In this document: positions 1 to 6,600 of the stretch, in pieces
Layout of the letters: each line of letters opens with the position of its first letter
Position numbering within the stretch: position 1 is the stretch's first letter
From: Planctomycetota bacterium
GTDB lineage: Bacteria > Planctomycetota > UBA8108
Reading direction: 5' to 3'
Assembly (NCBI GenBank): GCA_022451445.1
Contig: JAKUSY010000038.1
Coordinates: 1-12,819 of the forward strand
DNA: 12,819 nt
Translations under genes and position numbers: made by a program
The notes under the pieces: generated by a model
The model's input: only the letters and a program-made list of their open reading frames with translations
Told to the model about the DNA's origin: nothing
The model's database searches: none

Positions 1-2
1 TC

Positions 3-1001
3 GAGAGGTCGTCGAGTGAAGATTACTCCCACTCCACCCACAACGAAAGAACCGTGACAAGCTCGTCTTCCATCTCATCGCTGGCGGCAGAACGGGCCAG
101 CCAGTTCCAGGCTCTCAAGGAAGAAGCGAAACATCACTGCCTGCGCGAGTTCGCGTTATTGCGCGGATTGCTGCTCGAGCTCGACATGCGCCTCGAGCTT
201 GGAGGAAACATCTTCCACCTGGATCTTGAAGCGCTCACGAGTATCGATGCCGCCGCGCCCCTCACCGAGCTCCGGACCCGGGCCGCCAGGCGGCGCATGG
301 AAGAAAAGAGATTCCTGGAACTCAACCTCAAGACGAAGCTGACCATTCTCGACCTCGAGGATCTACAGCCGACGCCTCTCTCCGACCAACCCCGCGCCGG
401 CAGCGATGGCCTCAAGGGCCTGGTGGTGGCCGGGGACAGCTGGGCGCTGGGAGCCGCGCGGGTACTCAACAGTCCGGATGAAATCGACTCCTTCAAGGAT
501 GGCGAGATCCTCGTCGCGCGATTTACCGATCCGTCCTGGAATCCCGTCTTCGGCCGCGCCGCCGGCCTGATCACGGAGGTTGGAGGCCGGCTCAGCCACG
601 CGGCCATCCTGGCCAGGGAGATCAATGTTCCGGCGATCGTCGGCGTCGAGGGAGCCACCAGCAGCATCAGAACGGGCGACCTGGTGCGCATGAACCAGGA
701 TGGGGGCATCGAGCTCCTGGCCAATAGCGACGGAGGTGGACTGCCCCAGCCCCGCCTGCGGGCATCGCTCCTGCGCCAGGATGAAATACTCGAGGCCATG
801 GTGGTCAATGTCAGCCGCAGCGGCGCCATGGTCTCTACGGATACAGACCTGGTTCCCGGCCAGGACCTCAAGCTTGTCCTCGATGAGTCGGATACGGAAA
901 TCCAGGCCAAGGTGGTCGGACGCAAAGCGCCGGGGTGCTACTCCATCCGCTTTGAGAAGCCGCTGGAGGAAAAGGGTCTCGGCGGCCCCCTCCTGAGTTG
1001 A
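3..1001 (+). CDS. PEP-utilizing-type protein, C-terminal part, with PilZ-like domain (5' partial)
   Basis: The frame is open from base 3 to the TGA at 999-1001. The first candidate start is a GTG at 54, but the gene probably begins outside the window. Numbering from that GTG: residues ~15-105 are helical and resemble the linker before the swivelling phosphohistidine domain of PEP synthase/rifampicin-phosphotransferase-like proteins (REFALLRGLLLEL, then GNIFHLDLEAL). Residues ~120-222 are a PEP-utilizer mobile domain, with the motif TEVGGRLSHAAILARE and candidate phospho-His182. Residues ~234-303 look like a PilZ domain: NVSRSG (Asn252, Ser254, Gly257) followed by beta-rich sequence ending YSIRFEKP. 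The upstream RxxxR half of the c-di-GMP site is not clean (R234, R236, R241), so ligand binding is uncertain. By family, an N-terminal ATP-grasp domain would lie upstream. The fusion suggests phosphotransfer or a pseudo-enzyme linked to second-messenger sensing; this is inference. The substrate is unknown. Confidence 0.8.
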   Translation, partial: ERSSSEDYSHSTHNERTVTSSSSISSLAAERASQFQALKEEAKHHCLREFALLRGLLLELDMRLELGGNIFHLDLEALTSIDAAAPLTELRTRAARRRMEEKRFLELNLKTKLTILDLEDLQPTPLSDQPRAGSDGLKGLVVAGDSWALGAARVLNSPDEIDSFKDGEILVARFTDPSWNPVFGRAAGLITEVGGRLSHAAILAREINVPAIVGVEGATSSIRTGDLVRMNQDGGIELLANSDGGGLPQPRLRASLLRQDEILEAMVVNVSRSGAMVSTDTDLVPGQDLKLVLDESDTEIQAKVVGRKAPGCYSIRFEKPLEEKGLGGPLLS

Positions 1002-1019
1002 GCTCCCGCGACCGGGAGC
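1002..1019 (+). terminator. Hairpin after the PEP/PilZ gene, possible terminator
   Basis: A perfect 7-bp inverted repeat (GCTCCCG, loop CGAC, CGGGAGC) starts immediately after the TGA of the left-edge gene. No T-run follows, so it may be a weak terminator or an mRNA 3'-end stabiliser rather than a classic intrinsic terminator. Confidence 0.4.
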
Positions 1020-1092
1020 CGAAGACTGCCCGGTTCATTTCCTTCCATCCGGCCCATGCCGGCTGTAGACTCCCGGGCTGGGAATAGATGTC

Positions 1093-2211
1093 ATGCCTGA
1101 GACGAACAACTATCAAACCATCACCATCGTGGGCGTCGGCCTGATCGGCGGCTCCTTCGCCATGGCACTGCGCAAGCGGGGGTTCGAGGGGCGGATCCTC
1201 GGCATCAGCAGCCCCGAGGCGCTTGAAGAGGCCGGGAGGAGAGAACTTATCGATGAGGGCTTCGCCTATGAAGGCCTGCCGAAAGCCGTCGCGCAATCGG
1301 AGCTCATCATCCTGGCGACCCCGATCAGCAGGATCATCGAGCTGATCGGAGACCTCGGAGCGATCGGTGACAGCCTCGCACCCGGAACAATCATCAGCGA
1401 TGTCGGCAGCACCAAGCACGAGATCATGGAGGCGGCCGCCCGGAGCCTGCCCGAGACCGTCCATTTCATCGGCGGCCATCCTCTTGCCGGAAGCGAAGAG
1501 CGCGGAGTCAGGGCAGCCGATCCCCTGCTGTTTGAAAACGCCATCTACGTGCTGACGCCCCCGGATGGAAACGTGTCCGCCGAGGTCGAGCGGCTGGGAA
1601 GGTTCATCTCCCTGACCGGAGCGCGGGTGATGGTGCTGACGCCGCAAAAGCATGACCTGATCGCTGCGGCCATCAGCCACCTGCCGCAGCTGCTCGCTGT
1701 CGAATTGGTCAACTCCCTCGATGACCTCGGCGAGGACAGCGAGAAGGCCGTCCACCTGGCGGCTGGAGGATTCCGGGACATGACAAGGATTGCCTCGAGC
1801 CCCTTCTCGATCTGGGAGGACATTCTCGCGAGCAACACCGATGAAGTCCGCAACCTGCTGAAAAATTTCATCCGCCGGCGCTCGGAAAGGATGGAAGACT
1901 TCAACATCGACGCGCTGGAGGAAAGCTTCGAGAAGGCTCGGCGGACCCGCTCTGCGCTGCCGGGAGACACCAAGGGCTTCCTCACCCGCCTGTGGGACCT
2001 GCGCGTGGTGGTTGAAGACCGCCCCGGGATGATCGCCAACATCTCAGGCCATCTCTACAGCAAGGGTCTCAACATCAAGGACATGAGCGTCGTGAAGGTC
2101 CGCGAGGGAGAGACCGGAAGCGTACGGATCGCCTTCGGAACCCGCGAGCAGGCACTCCAGGCTCTCGATGAGCTCGAAGAGGCCGGCTACCAGGCCCGCC
2201 TTCGCGAGTGA
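1093..2211 (+). CDS. tyrA: Prephenate dehydrogenase TyrA with C-terminal ACT domain
   Basis: Cytosolic NAD(P)-dependent oxidative decarboxylation of prephenate (or arogenate) in tyrosine synthesis. The 372 residues begin with a Rossmann fold (GVGLIG, 14-19). Family catalytic motifs follow: SDVGSTK (102-108), GGHPLAGSE with His129 (127-135), SHLPQL with His196, and GGFRDMTRIA (225-234) with Arg232. An all-helical dimerisation region runs to ~290. An ACT domain (~301-370, LWDLRVVVEDRPGMIANIS) suggests allosteric control by an amino acid, most likely tyrosine (inference). Prephenate versus arogenate preference cannot be read from the sequence. The ATG at 1093 is preceded by a weak GGGA at 1080-1083, and a -10-like TAGACT lies at 1066-1071 without a good -35. 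It lies 91 bp after the PEP/PilZ gene, and its last 25 bp overlap the convergent methyltransferase gene. Confidence 0.93.
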   Translation: MPETNNYQTITIVGVGLIGGSFAMALRKRGFEGRILGISSPEALEEAGRRELIDEGFAYEGLPKAVAQSELIILATPISRIIELIGDLGAIGDSLAPGTIISDVGSTKHEIMEAAARSLPETVHFIGGHPLAGSEERGVRAADPLLFENAIYVLTPPDGNVSAEVERLGRFISLTGARVMVLTPQKHDLIAAAISHLPQLLAVELVNSLDDLGEDSEKAVHLAAGGFRDMTRIASSPFSIWEDILASNTDEVRNLLKNFIRRRSERMEDFNIDALEESFEKARRTRSALPGDTKGFLTRLWDLRVVVEDRPGMIANISGHLYSKGLNIKDMSVVKVREGETGSVRIAFGTREQALQALDELEEAGYQARLRE

Positions 2212-3593
2212 GGCCGGCCGCAGACCACCAGCAGCTCGTCGATGGAGATGTTGGAGTCGCCCTGGCCGGAATGCATCATCGGCCGCCGCAATATCTCGAC
2301 CGATGCGAAGAACTCGCCGCACAGGTCGTGCAGTCGCGCCAGCGGATCGTCGTAACCCTCGCGCACGTACTCCTTCAACAGCAGCCCCGTAGGTGAGGCG
2401 TAGCTGATCACCAGCTTGGCGCCGCAGGAGGCCACCCCGAACAGGACCTTCCGGAACTCATCCTCGACCTTCGTCGGGCTGCAGAAGTCGGAACGGAAAC
2501 GATGAGAAAGCACCGGGTAGCGGCCCCGGAGGATCCCGCCGCCGCGATCCCGCTTCAGCTCGGGATAGTCGTAGCGCGTGAGCACCTCGAGGACATGGTA
2601 GAACCGCGAGTAGTTGTCCGCGGTATAGGGAGGATCGAGATAGACAAGACCGGGGCCCGAGGGAAAACGAAAGGCACCCTCGTCGTCGAGAAGCTCACGG
2701 TAGTCTGAATTGAAGACCTGGTTGCCCTCGGTAAACACCGTCTCACCAACAGTCTGGGCGATGGCCGCGCTGTATTCGGCCAGGGACTCGCGAATGTCGG
2801 TCAGCCGGCGGCGGGCCATCGCCTGCAGCTCGCTGTCCTTGACCAGGTGGCGCGGCTGGGCGAAGTGGCTGGTTCCGGAGGTGGAAACGGAGGCCGCGTG
2901 CAGAAGAGCGCTGAGATAGTGGGTCCGCCTGGCCTCGCGCCAGGGGTCCCCTTCAGCCAGCTCGTCGATGGCGATCCTGAGGGAATCAATCTGCAGGGAT
3001 TGGCGAAGCCCGAAGTAGATATTGGAGTAATAGGTTGTCGCCAGGCACGCGGGACGAGACGCGGGCTCTCCACGCCCCTCGAGCAACGCGGCGGCGCCTC
3101 GAAACGGCTCGGCGATGTTCTCGCCGCTGACGCCCGGATAGAGAGCCGCGGCCGTGCGGAGGTATTCCCTGTAGCTGTCCGCCCACGCTCCATCCGCCCG
3201 ATCCTTCGCGTAGGCATCGAGGCAGGTCGCCTCCTCTTCGAGAGCGGCCCCGTAAGGCCCCGCCAGCAGAGCATAGTTCGCCTCGTAGGATTTCGAGAGG
3301 TCCGCCTCGGGATCGAGCGTCGCGAGAAAGTCATCCCGGGTCCCGGGAGAATGCTCGATGAGGCTGCGGGCGATCACGGCGGAGTAGCTCTGCACGTCAT
3401 TTGAGATAACGCGATAGAGCCCCGCGCACCAGGCGCTGACGACGCCGCTGCCGCACATCAGGTCGATGAAGGTGCCGCCGACAGGAAGCTCATCCGCCAG
3501 CACCTTCTCCAGGAAACCGGGGATCAACCGGGACTTGGCGCCCATGTACCAGATCGAGCGGTGCAGCCTTGGTGCCGGTTTTGTCTCGCGCAT
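2187..3593 (-). CDS. D12-class DNA adenine-N6 methyltransferase, enlarged
   Basis: Predicted to transfer methyl from S-adenosylmethionine to N6 of adenine in DNA. The 468 residues show the D12 (Dam-like) order of motifs: YMGAKSRL (16-23), SAM-binding DLMCGSG (44-50), acidic SND (64-66) and catalytic DPPY (320-323) within DPPYTADNYSRFYHVLE. Dam itself is about 270-280 residues. The extra ~200 lie mainly between the SAM-binding region and DPPY (about 85-300) and probably hold the target-recognition domain; YYSNIYFGLRQSLQID at 188-203 stands out. The start ATG at 3591-3593 has a good ribosome-binding site (GGAGGG at 3603-3608, 9 nt spacing). The stop is TAG at 2187-2189. No restriction endonuclease or other methylation gene adjoins it, so it looks like a solitary methyltransferase or mobile cargo among housekeeping genes. 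Base composition resembles its neighbours. The recognition sequence is unknown. Confidence 0.85.
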   Translation of the reverse strand: MRETKPAPRLHRSIWYMGAKSRLIPGFLEKVLADELPVGGTFIDLMCGSGVVSAWCAGLYRVISNDVQSYSAVIARSLIEHSPGTRDDFLATLDPEADLSKSYEANYALLAGPYGAALEEEATCLDAYAKDRADGAWADSYREYLRTAAALYPGVSGENIAEPFRGAAALLEGRGEPASRPACLATTYYSNIYFGLRQSLQIDSLRIAIDELAEGDPWREARRTHYLSALLHAASVSTSGTSHFAQPRHLVKDSELQAMARRRLTDIRESLAEYSAAIAQTVGETVFTEGNQVFNSDYRELLDDEGAFRFPSGPGLVYLDPPYTADNYSRFYHVLEVLTRYDYPELKRDRGGGILRGRYPVLSHRFRSDFCSPTKVEDEFRKVLFGVASCGAKLVISYASPTGLLLKEYVREGYDDPLARLHDLCGEFFASVEILRRPMMHSGQGDSNISIDELLVVCGRPHSRRRAW

Positions 3594-3718
3594 ACTCTGC
3601 TTCCCTCCACTTCGGTTATCGACACCCCGGGGCTTTCCCTGAAGGGTTCAAAAAGGCCAAAATGTAGGCTGCTTTGAGACTGGCTATGGGCTAATCTGCC
3701 CCATCGAGGAAAAGAAGT
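3594..3718. promoter_or_regulatory. Divergent intergenic region between methyltransferase and bioB
   Basis: These 125 bp separate two divergent genes and must hold both promoters. On the + strand TAATCT (3692-3697) could be a bioB -10, but TTGAGA (3674-3679) is only 12 bp away, too close for a normal -35. A GAGGA ribosome-binding site lies at 3706-3710, 8 nt before the bioB ATG. I looked for a BirA-type operator (TTGTAAAC-spacer-inverted partner) and for a short BioR-type palindrome and saw neither. Confidence 0.35.
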
Positions 3719-4711
3719 ATGACCGAAAACAGACCTTCACCGCGCTACGACTGGACCCTCGCGGAGGCGCGAAAACTGTACGATCAACCCGTCCCCGAGC
3801 TCCTTTTCCAGAGCCAGACGGTCCATCGGGATTTCCACGATCCCTGCGAAGTGCAGGTCTGCAGCCTCCTGAGCATCAAGACGGGCGGCTGCGCGGAAGA
3901 TTGCGCCTATTGTCCGCAAAGCGCCCACTACGAGACCGGTGTAGAGCGCGAGCCCCTGCTGCCGGGGCAGGATGTTCTCTCCGCCGCGAAGGAGGCCAGG
4001 GGTGGCGGCGGAACCCGGTTCTGCATGGGAGCTGCCTGGCGCGAGGTGTCCGATGGAGAGGACTTCGACAATATCCTGGAGATGGTCGCCGGCGTCCGCG
4101 AGCTCGGCATGGAGGCCTGCTGCACCCTTGGAATGATCAGCGCGGAGCAGGCCGGCCGCCTGGCCGCGGCGGGCCTGCGCGCCTACAACCACAATCTCGA
4201 TACGGGACCGGGGTACTACGACGAGATCATCACCACCAGGACCTACCAGGAGAGACTGGATACCATTCGCCACGTCCGCGACGCGGGCATCACCGTCTGC
4301 TGTGGAGGCATCATCGGCATGGGCGAAAGCATCGCCGACCGGCTGGAGATGCTCTGTGTCCTCGCGGGCCTCGATCCTCATCCCGAGAGCGTGCCAATCA
4401 ACGCGCTCATGGCCATGGAAGGCACTCCCCTCGAGAGCCGGGAGCCCATCGATACGATGGAGATGGTTCGCACGATCGCCTGCGCGCGCATCATGATGCC
4501 CGGCTCCATGGTCCGCCTCAGCGCTGGGCGGGTGAATATGTCTACGGAGGGCCAGGCACTCTGCTTCCTCGCGGGCGCCAACTCGATCTTCGCAGGAGAG
4601 AAGCTCCTGACCGCGTCCAATCCCAGCGAAAATGAAGATGAAAAACTTCTCGCGAGCCTTGGAATGCGGCGCTTGAGAGATCCCGCCGCTTCCGTTGTCG
4701 GCGAGCCATGA
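3719..4711 (+). CDS. bioB: Biotin synthase BioB
   Basis: Radical-SAM enzyme that inserts sulfur into dethiobiotin, the last step of biotin synthesis, in the cytosol. At 330 residues it is of normal family length. The [4Fe-4S] motif CAEDCAYC gives Cys58, Cys62 and Cys65. The ligands of the sacrificial [2Fe-2S] cluster are present in their family motifs: Cys102 in FCMGAAW, Cys134 in EACCTLG, Cys194 in VCCGG, and Arg266 in VRLSAGR. YNHNLDT (156-162) and GANSIF (286-291) are also typical. The extra Cys135 and Cys195 next to cluster ligands are minor oddities. The start has a clear GAGGA site 8 nt upstream. It opens a tight operon: its TGA overlaps the bioF ATG (ATGA), implying translational coupling. 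Confidence 0.97.
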   Translation: MTENRPSPRYDWTLAEARKLYDQPVPELLFQSQTVHRDFHDPCEVQVCSLLSIKTGGCAEDCAYCPQSAHYETGVEREPLLPGQDVLSAAKEARGGGGTRFCMGAAWREVSDGEDFDNILEMVAGVRELGMEACCTLGMISAEQAGRLAAAGLRAYNHNLDTGPGYYDEIITTRTYQERLDTIRHVRDAGITVCCGGIIGMGESIADRLEMLCVLAGLDPHPESVPINALMAMEGTPLESREPIDTMEMVRTIACARIMMPGSMVRLSAGRVNMSTEGQALCFLAGANSIFAGEKLLTASNPSENEDEKLLASLGMRRLRDPAASVVGEP

Positions 4712-5847
4712 GCGACCTCGAAAGGACCCTGGAGAAAGCCCTGGAGATGATCGAGAGGGAGGGCCTGGCCAGGGCTCTCGAGCCGGGAGGCGGGATCGAT
4801 TTCACCTCGAATGACTACCTCGGACTCTCGACCTCGCCCGGCTTCAGGGAGAAGGTCCGCTGTAACATCGATCGGGAGGTCCTGTCCGCGCCGGCCTCCA
4901 GGCTCCTGCGAGGCACCCACCCCCGCCACCTGGAGCTCGAAGAAAAGCTCGCTGAATTCAAAGGAACCGAGGCCGCGCTCATCTTCCCAACCGGCTACCA
5001 GGCCAACCTCGGCCTGCTGACCTCCATCCTGGGACCGGAGGACCGGGTCCTATCCGATGAGCTGAACCACGCCAGCATCATCGATGGCCTGCGCCTCAGC
5101 GGGGCTCAGAAACACATCTACCGGCACATCGACCCGGGAGAACTGGAGAAAGAGCTGGCGCGCCCCCACCCCGGCGGAAAGACCTTCATCGTAACGGAGA
5201 GCTATTTCAGCATGGATGGCGACATCGCACCGCTGGAACGCTACACCGCCCTCGCCGCGAAATACTCCGCCTCCCTCCTGGTCGATGATGCCCACGCCAC
5301 CGGTATCTTCGGCCCCCACCGCGGCTCCGGGCTCGCGGAAGAGCTGGGAATAGAACGCGATTGCGCCGCCATCGTCTCGACCTTCGGCAAGGCCCTGGGC
5401 GGATTCGGTGCCTTCGTGGCGGGCTCCCGCATGCTGGTGGACTGGCTCATCAACCGATCGAGACCGTTCATCATCACCACCGCGACTCCTCCCCTGCTGC
5501 TGGCGATGATGGAGGCGGGGCTCGAGCTCTGCGCCGAAGCGGCACCGAGGACGCGTGTTCACTCCCTCGCCGGCAGGCTCCGGAATTCCCTCGCGGACGG
5601 CGGCATCGACTGCTCATCGAGCAGCGGCCCCATCGTGCCCATCGTTGTCGGCGGCAACGAGGCGGCCCTGGAGGCCGCCCGGGCGCTGCAGGAGAGAGGA
5701 CTCGACGTCCGGGCCGTGCGCCCCCCCACCGTCGCCCCCGGGAGCTCCCGGCTCAGGATCGCGGTACATGCCGACCACGCCGAGGCTGACATCGACCGGC
5801 TGGCGGCCGCGCTGCTGGAGATCCTTGAACGGGAGACTGCGGGATGA
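4708..5847 (+). CDS. bioF: 8-amino-7-oxononanoate synthase BioF
   Basis: PLP-dependent decarboxylative condensation of pimeloyl thioester with L-alanine to 8-amino-7-oxononanoate, the first dedicated ring-building step of biotin synthesis. The 379 residues match the family length. Visible landmarks are FTSNDYLGL (32-40), FPTGYQAN (93-100), His121 in LNHAS (stacks on the PLP ring), TESYFSMDGD (163-172), Asp193 and His196 in VDDAHATG, and the PLP-binding Lys228 in STFGKALGG. It overlaps bioB by 4 bp and bioD by 4 bp, with no strong ribosome-binding site of its own, consistent with coupling. A related activity (2-amino-3-ketobutyrate CoA ligase) shares the fold, but the biotin operon context decides the call. 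Confidence 0.95.
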   Translation: MSDLERTLEKALEMIEREGLARALEPGGGIDFTSNDYLGLSTSPGFREKVRCNIDREVLSAPASRLLRGTHPRHLELEEKLAEFKGTEAALIFPTGYQANLGLLTSILGPEDRVLSDELNHASIIDGLRLSGAQKHIYRHIDPGELEKELARPHPGGKTFIVTESYFSMDGDIAPLERYTALAAKYSASLLVDDAHATGIFGPHRGSGLAEELGIERDCAAIVSTFGKALGGFGAFVAGSRMLVDWLINRSRPFIITTATPPLLLAMMEAGLELCAEAAPRTRVHSLAGRLRNSLADGGIDCSSSSGPIVPIVVGGNEAALEAARALQERGLDVRAVRPPTVAPGSSRLRIAVHADHAEADIDRLAAALLEILERETAG

Positions 5848-6422
5848 GCCTGGTTGTCGTCGGAACGGACACCGAGGTCGGCAAGACGGTGGTCAGCGCC
5901 GTCGTGCTGGGGCGCTACGCCCGCCGGCGTCGGCTGGCATATTGGAAACCCATCGCCACCGGCGCGGAGGGAGAGACCGATACCGGGCTGGTCCGCAGGT
6001 GGATCGGGCACCGTGTCGAGGTGCTGGATGAAGCCTATCTCTACGCTCCCCCGGTCTCACCGCATCTCGCGGCTCGCTTGGCCTCGCGGCCCATCGAGCC
6101 GGAGGTGATCCTCTCCCAGCTGGTACAGCACGGCCTCGATGATCCGCTCCGCAACCTGGTGGTCGAGGGAATCGGCGGGCTCCACGTGCCGCTCACGAGC
6201 CAGGGCTACCTCCTCTCCCACCTCCTGAAAGATATGCATCTGCCCTGCCTGCTGGTCGCGCGGAGCGGACTCGGAACGATCAACCACACCCTGCTGAGCC
6301 TCGAAGCTATCCGGGAACGGGAGCTGAGCCTCGCCGGGGTGGTCATGGTCGGCCCCCGGGACAAGGAGAACAAAGCGGCCATCGAGAAATACGGAGACGT
6401 CAAAGTAACCGCTGAACTCTAA
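5844..6422 (+). CDS. bioD: Dethiobiotin synthetase BioD, shortened by an in-frame TAA
   Basis: ATP-dependent carboxylation and ring closure of 7,8-diaminopelargonate to dethiobiotin. The 192 residues to the first stop carry the P-loop GTDTEVGKT (7-15), Lys35 in YWKPIATG, PPVSPHLAA (69-77), VEGIGGLHVPL with Glu108, and RSGLGTINHTLLSL (140-153). BioD is usually ~210-230 residues; this frame stops at TAA (6420-6422) right after the conserved late VTAEL strand. The same frame continues with a BioD-like tail to 6512 (see next entry). The usual GAGG is GIGG here (Ile110), and the base-recognition strand reads VVMVGP. The start has GGGAG at 5831-5835 and overlaps bioF by 4 bp. The catalytic core is complete, so the short product may be active, or this may be a recent nonsense allele or a sequencing error. 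The family call is firm; functional status is not. Confidence 0.9.
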   Translation: MSLVVVGTDTEVGKTVVSAVVLGRYARRRRLAYWKPIATGAEGETDTGLVRRWIGHRVEVLDEAYLYAPPVSPHLAARLASRPIEPEVILSQLVQHGLDDPLRNLVVEGIGGLHVPLTSQGYLLSHLLKDMHLPCLLVARSGLGTINHTLLSLEAIRERELSLAGVVMVGPRDKENKAAIEKYGDVKVTAEL

Positions 6423-6512
6423 TGGATCCCGCGGCTCGGCCGCGCCTCGATCGAGAAGGCCGCCCGGCGTTTCGACACCCGCGGGCGGCTCAAGCGCTAC
6501 TTCGAGGCCTGA
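6423..6512 (+). other. bioD: In-frame C-terminal remnant of bioD after the TAA
   Basis: Directly after the TAA, in the same frame and with no shift, 29 sense codons run to a TGA at 6510-6512. They encode WIPRLGRASIE, then KAARRFDTRGRLKRYFEA. Third positions are G or C in 28 of 29 codons, as in a real gene here. The content (x-P-x-L, an alanine-rich helix, then RFD and a basic end) looks like the C-terminus of alphaproteobacterial-type BioD. Core plus one residue plus tail would be 222 residues, the normal length. Confidence 0.75.
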
Positions 6513-6560
6513 GAAAACAGCAGCCCCGCGCCTTTCTCCCCGGCCGAACCATGGGAAATC

Positions 6561-6593
6561 TTGCTTAAAAAACCCGCCTCGCACGGGTATCCT
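6561..6593 (+). promoter_or_regulatory. Candidate bioA promoter giving a leaderless or near-leaderless mRNA
   Basis: TTGCTT (6561-6566) and TATCCT (6588-6593) are separated by 21 bp, longer than the usual 17. The -10-like element ends only 7 nt before the bioA ATG, so transcription would start at or next to the start codon. No ribosome-binding site is visible before bioA. A 5-bp inverted repeat ACCCG/CGGGT (6572-6576, 6584-6588) sits in the spacer. Confidence 0.3.
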
Positions 6594-6600
6594 CCGGTCC

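Noticed and set aside
868..1755. Minus-strand open frame of 295 codons over the PEP/PilZ gene end and tyrA
   Set aside because: It crosses two well-supported + strand genes and the gap between them, and its product is low-complexity shadow sequence.
3674..3697. TTGAGA/TAATCT as a full bioB promoter
   Set aside because: The 12-bp spacing is too short for a sigma-70 promoter; only the TAATCT is kept as a tentative -10.
3594..3718. BirA or BioR operator upstream of bioB
   Set aside because: No inverted repeat of the expected form was found; the short GC palindrome CCCCGGGG at 3625-3632 is not specific.
3901..4635. Alternative + frame inside bioB (244 codons)
   Set aside because: The sequence is Arg/Gly/His-rich with no domain; the bioB frame carries every catalytic motif.
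6422..6568. ORF starting at the ATG overlapping the bioD TAA (TAATG), about 48 codons
   Set aside because: It reads the bioD tail in another frame and gives an Arg/Pro/Ala-rich product, while the original bioD frame has the family-like tail and strong G/C third positions.
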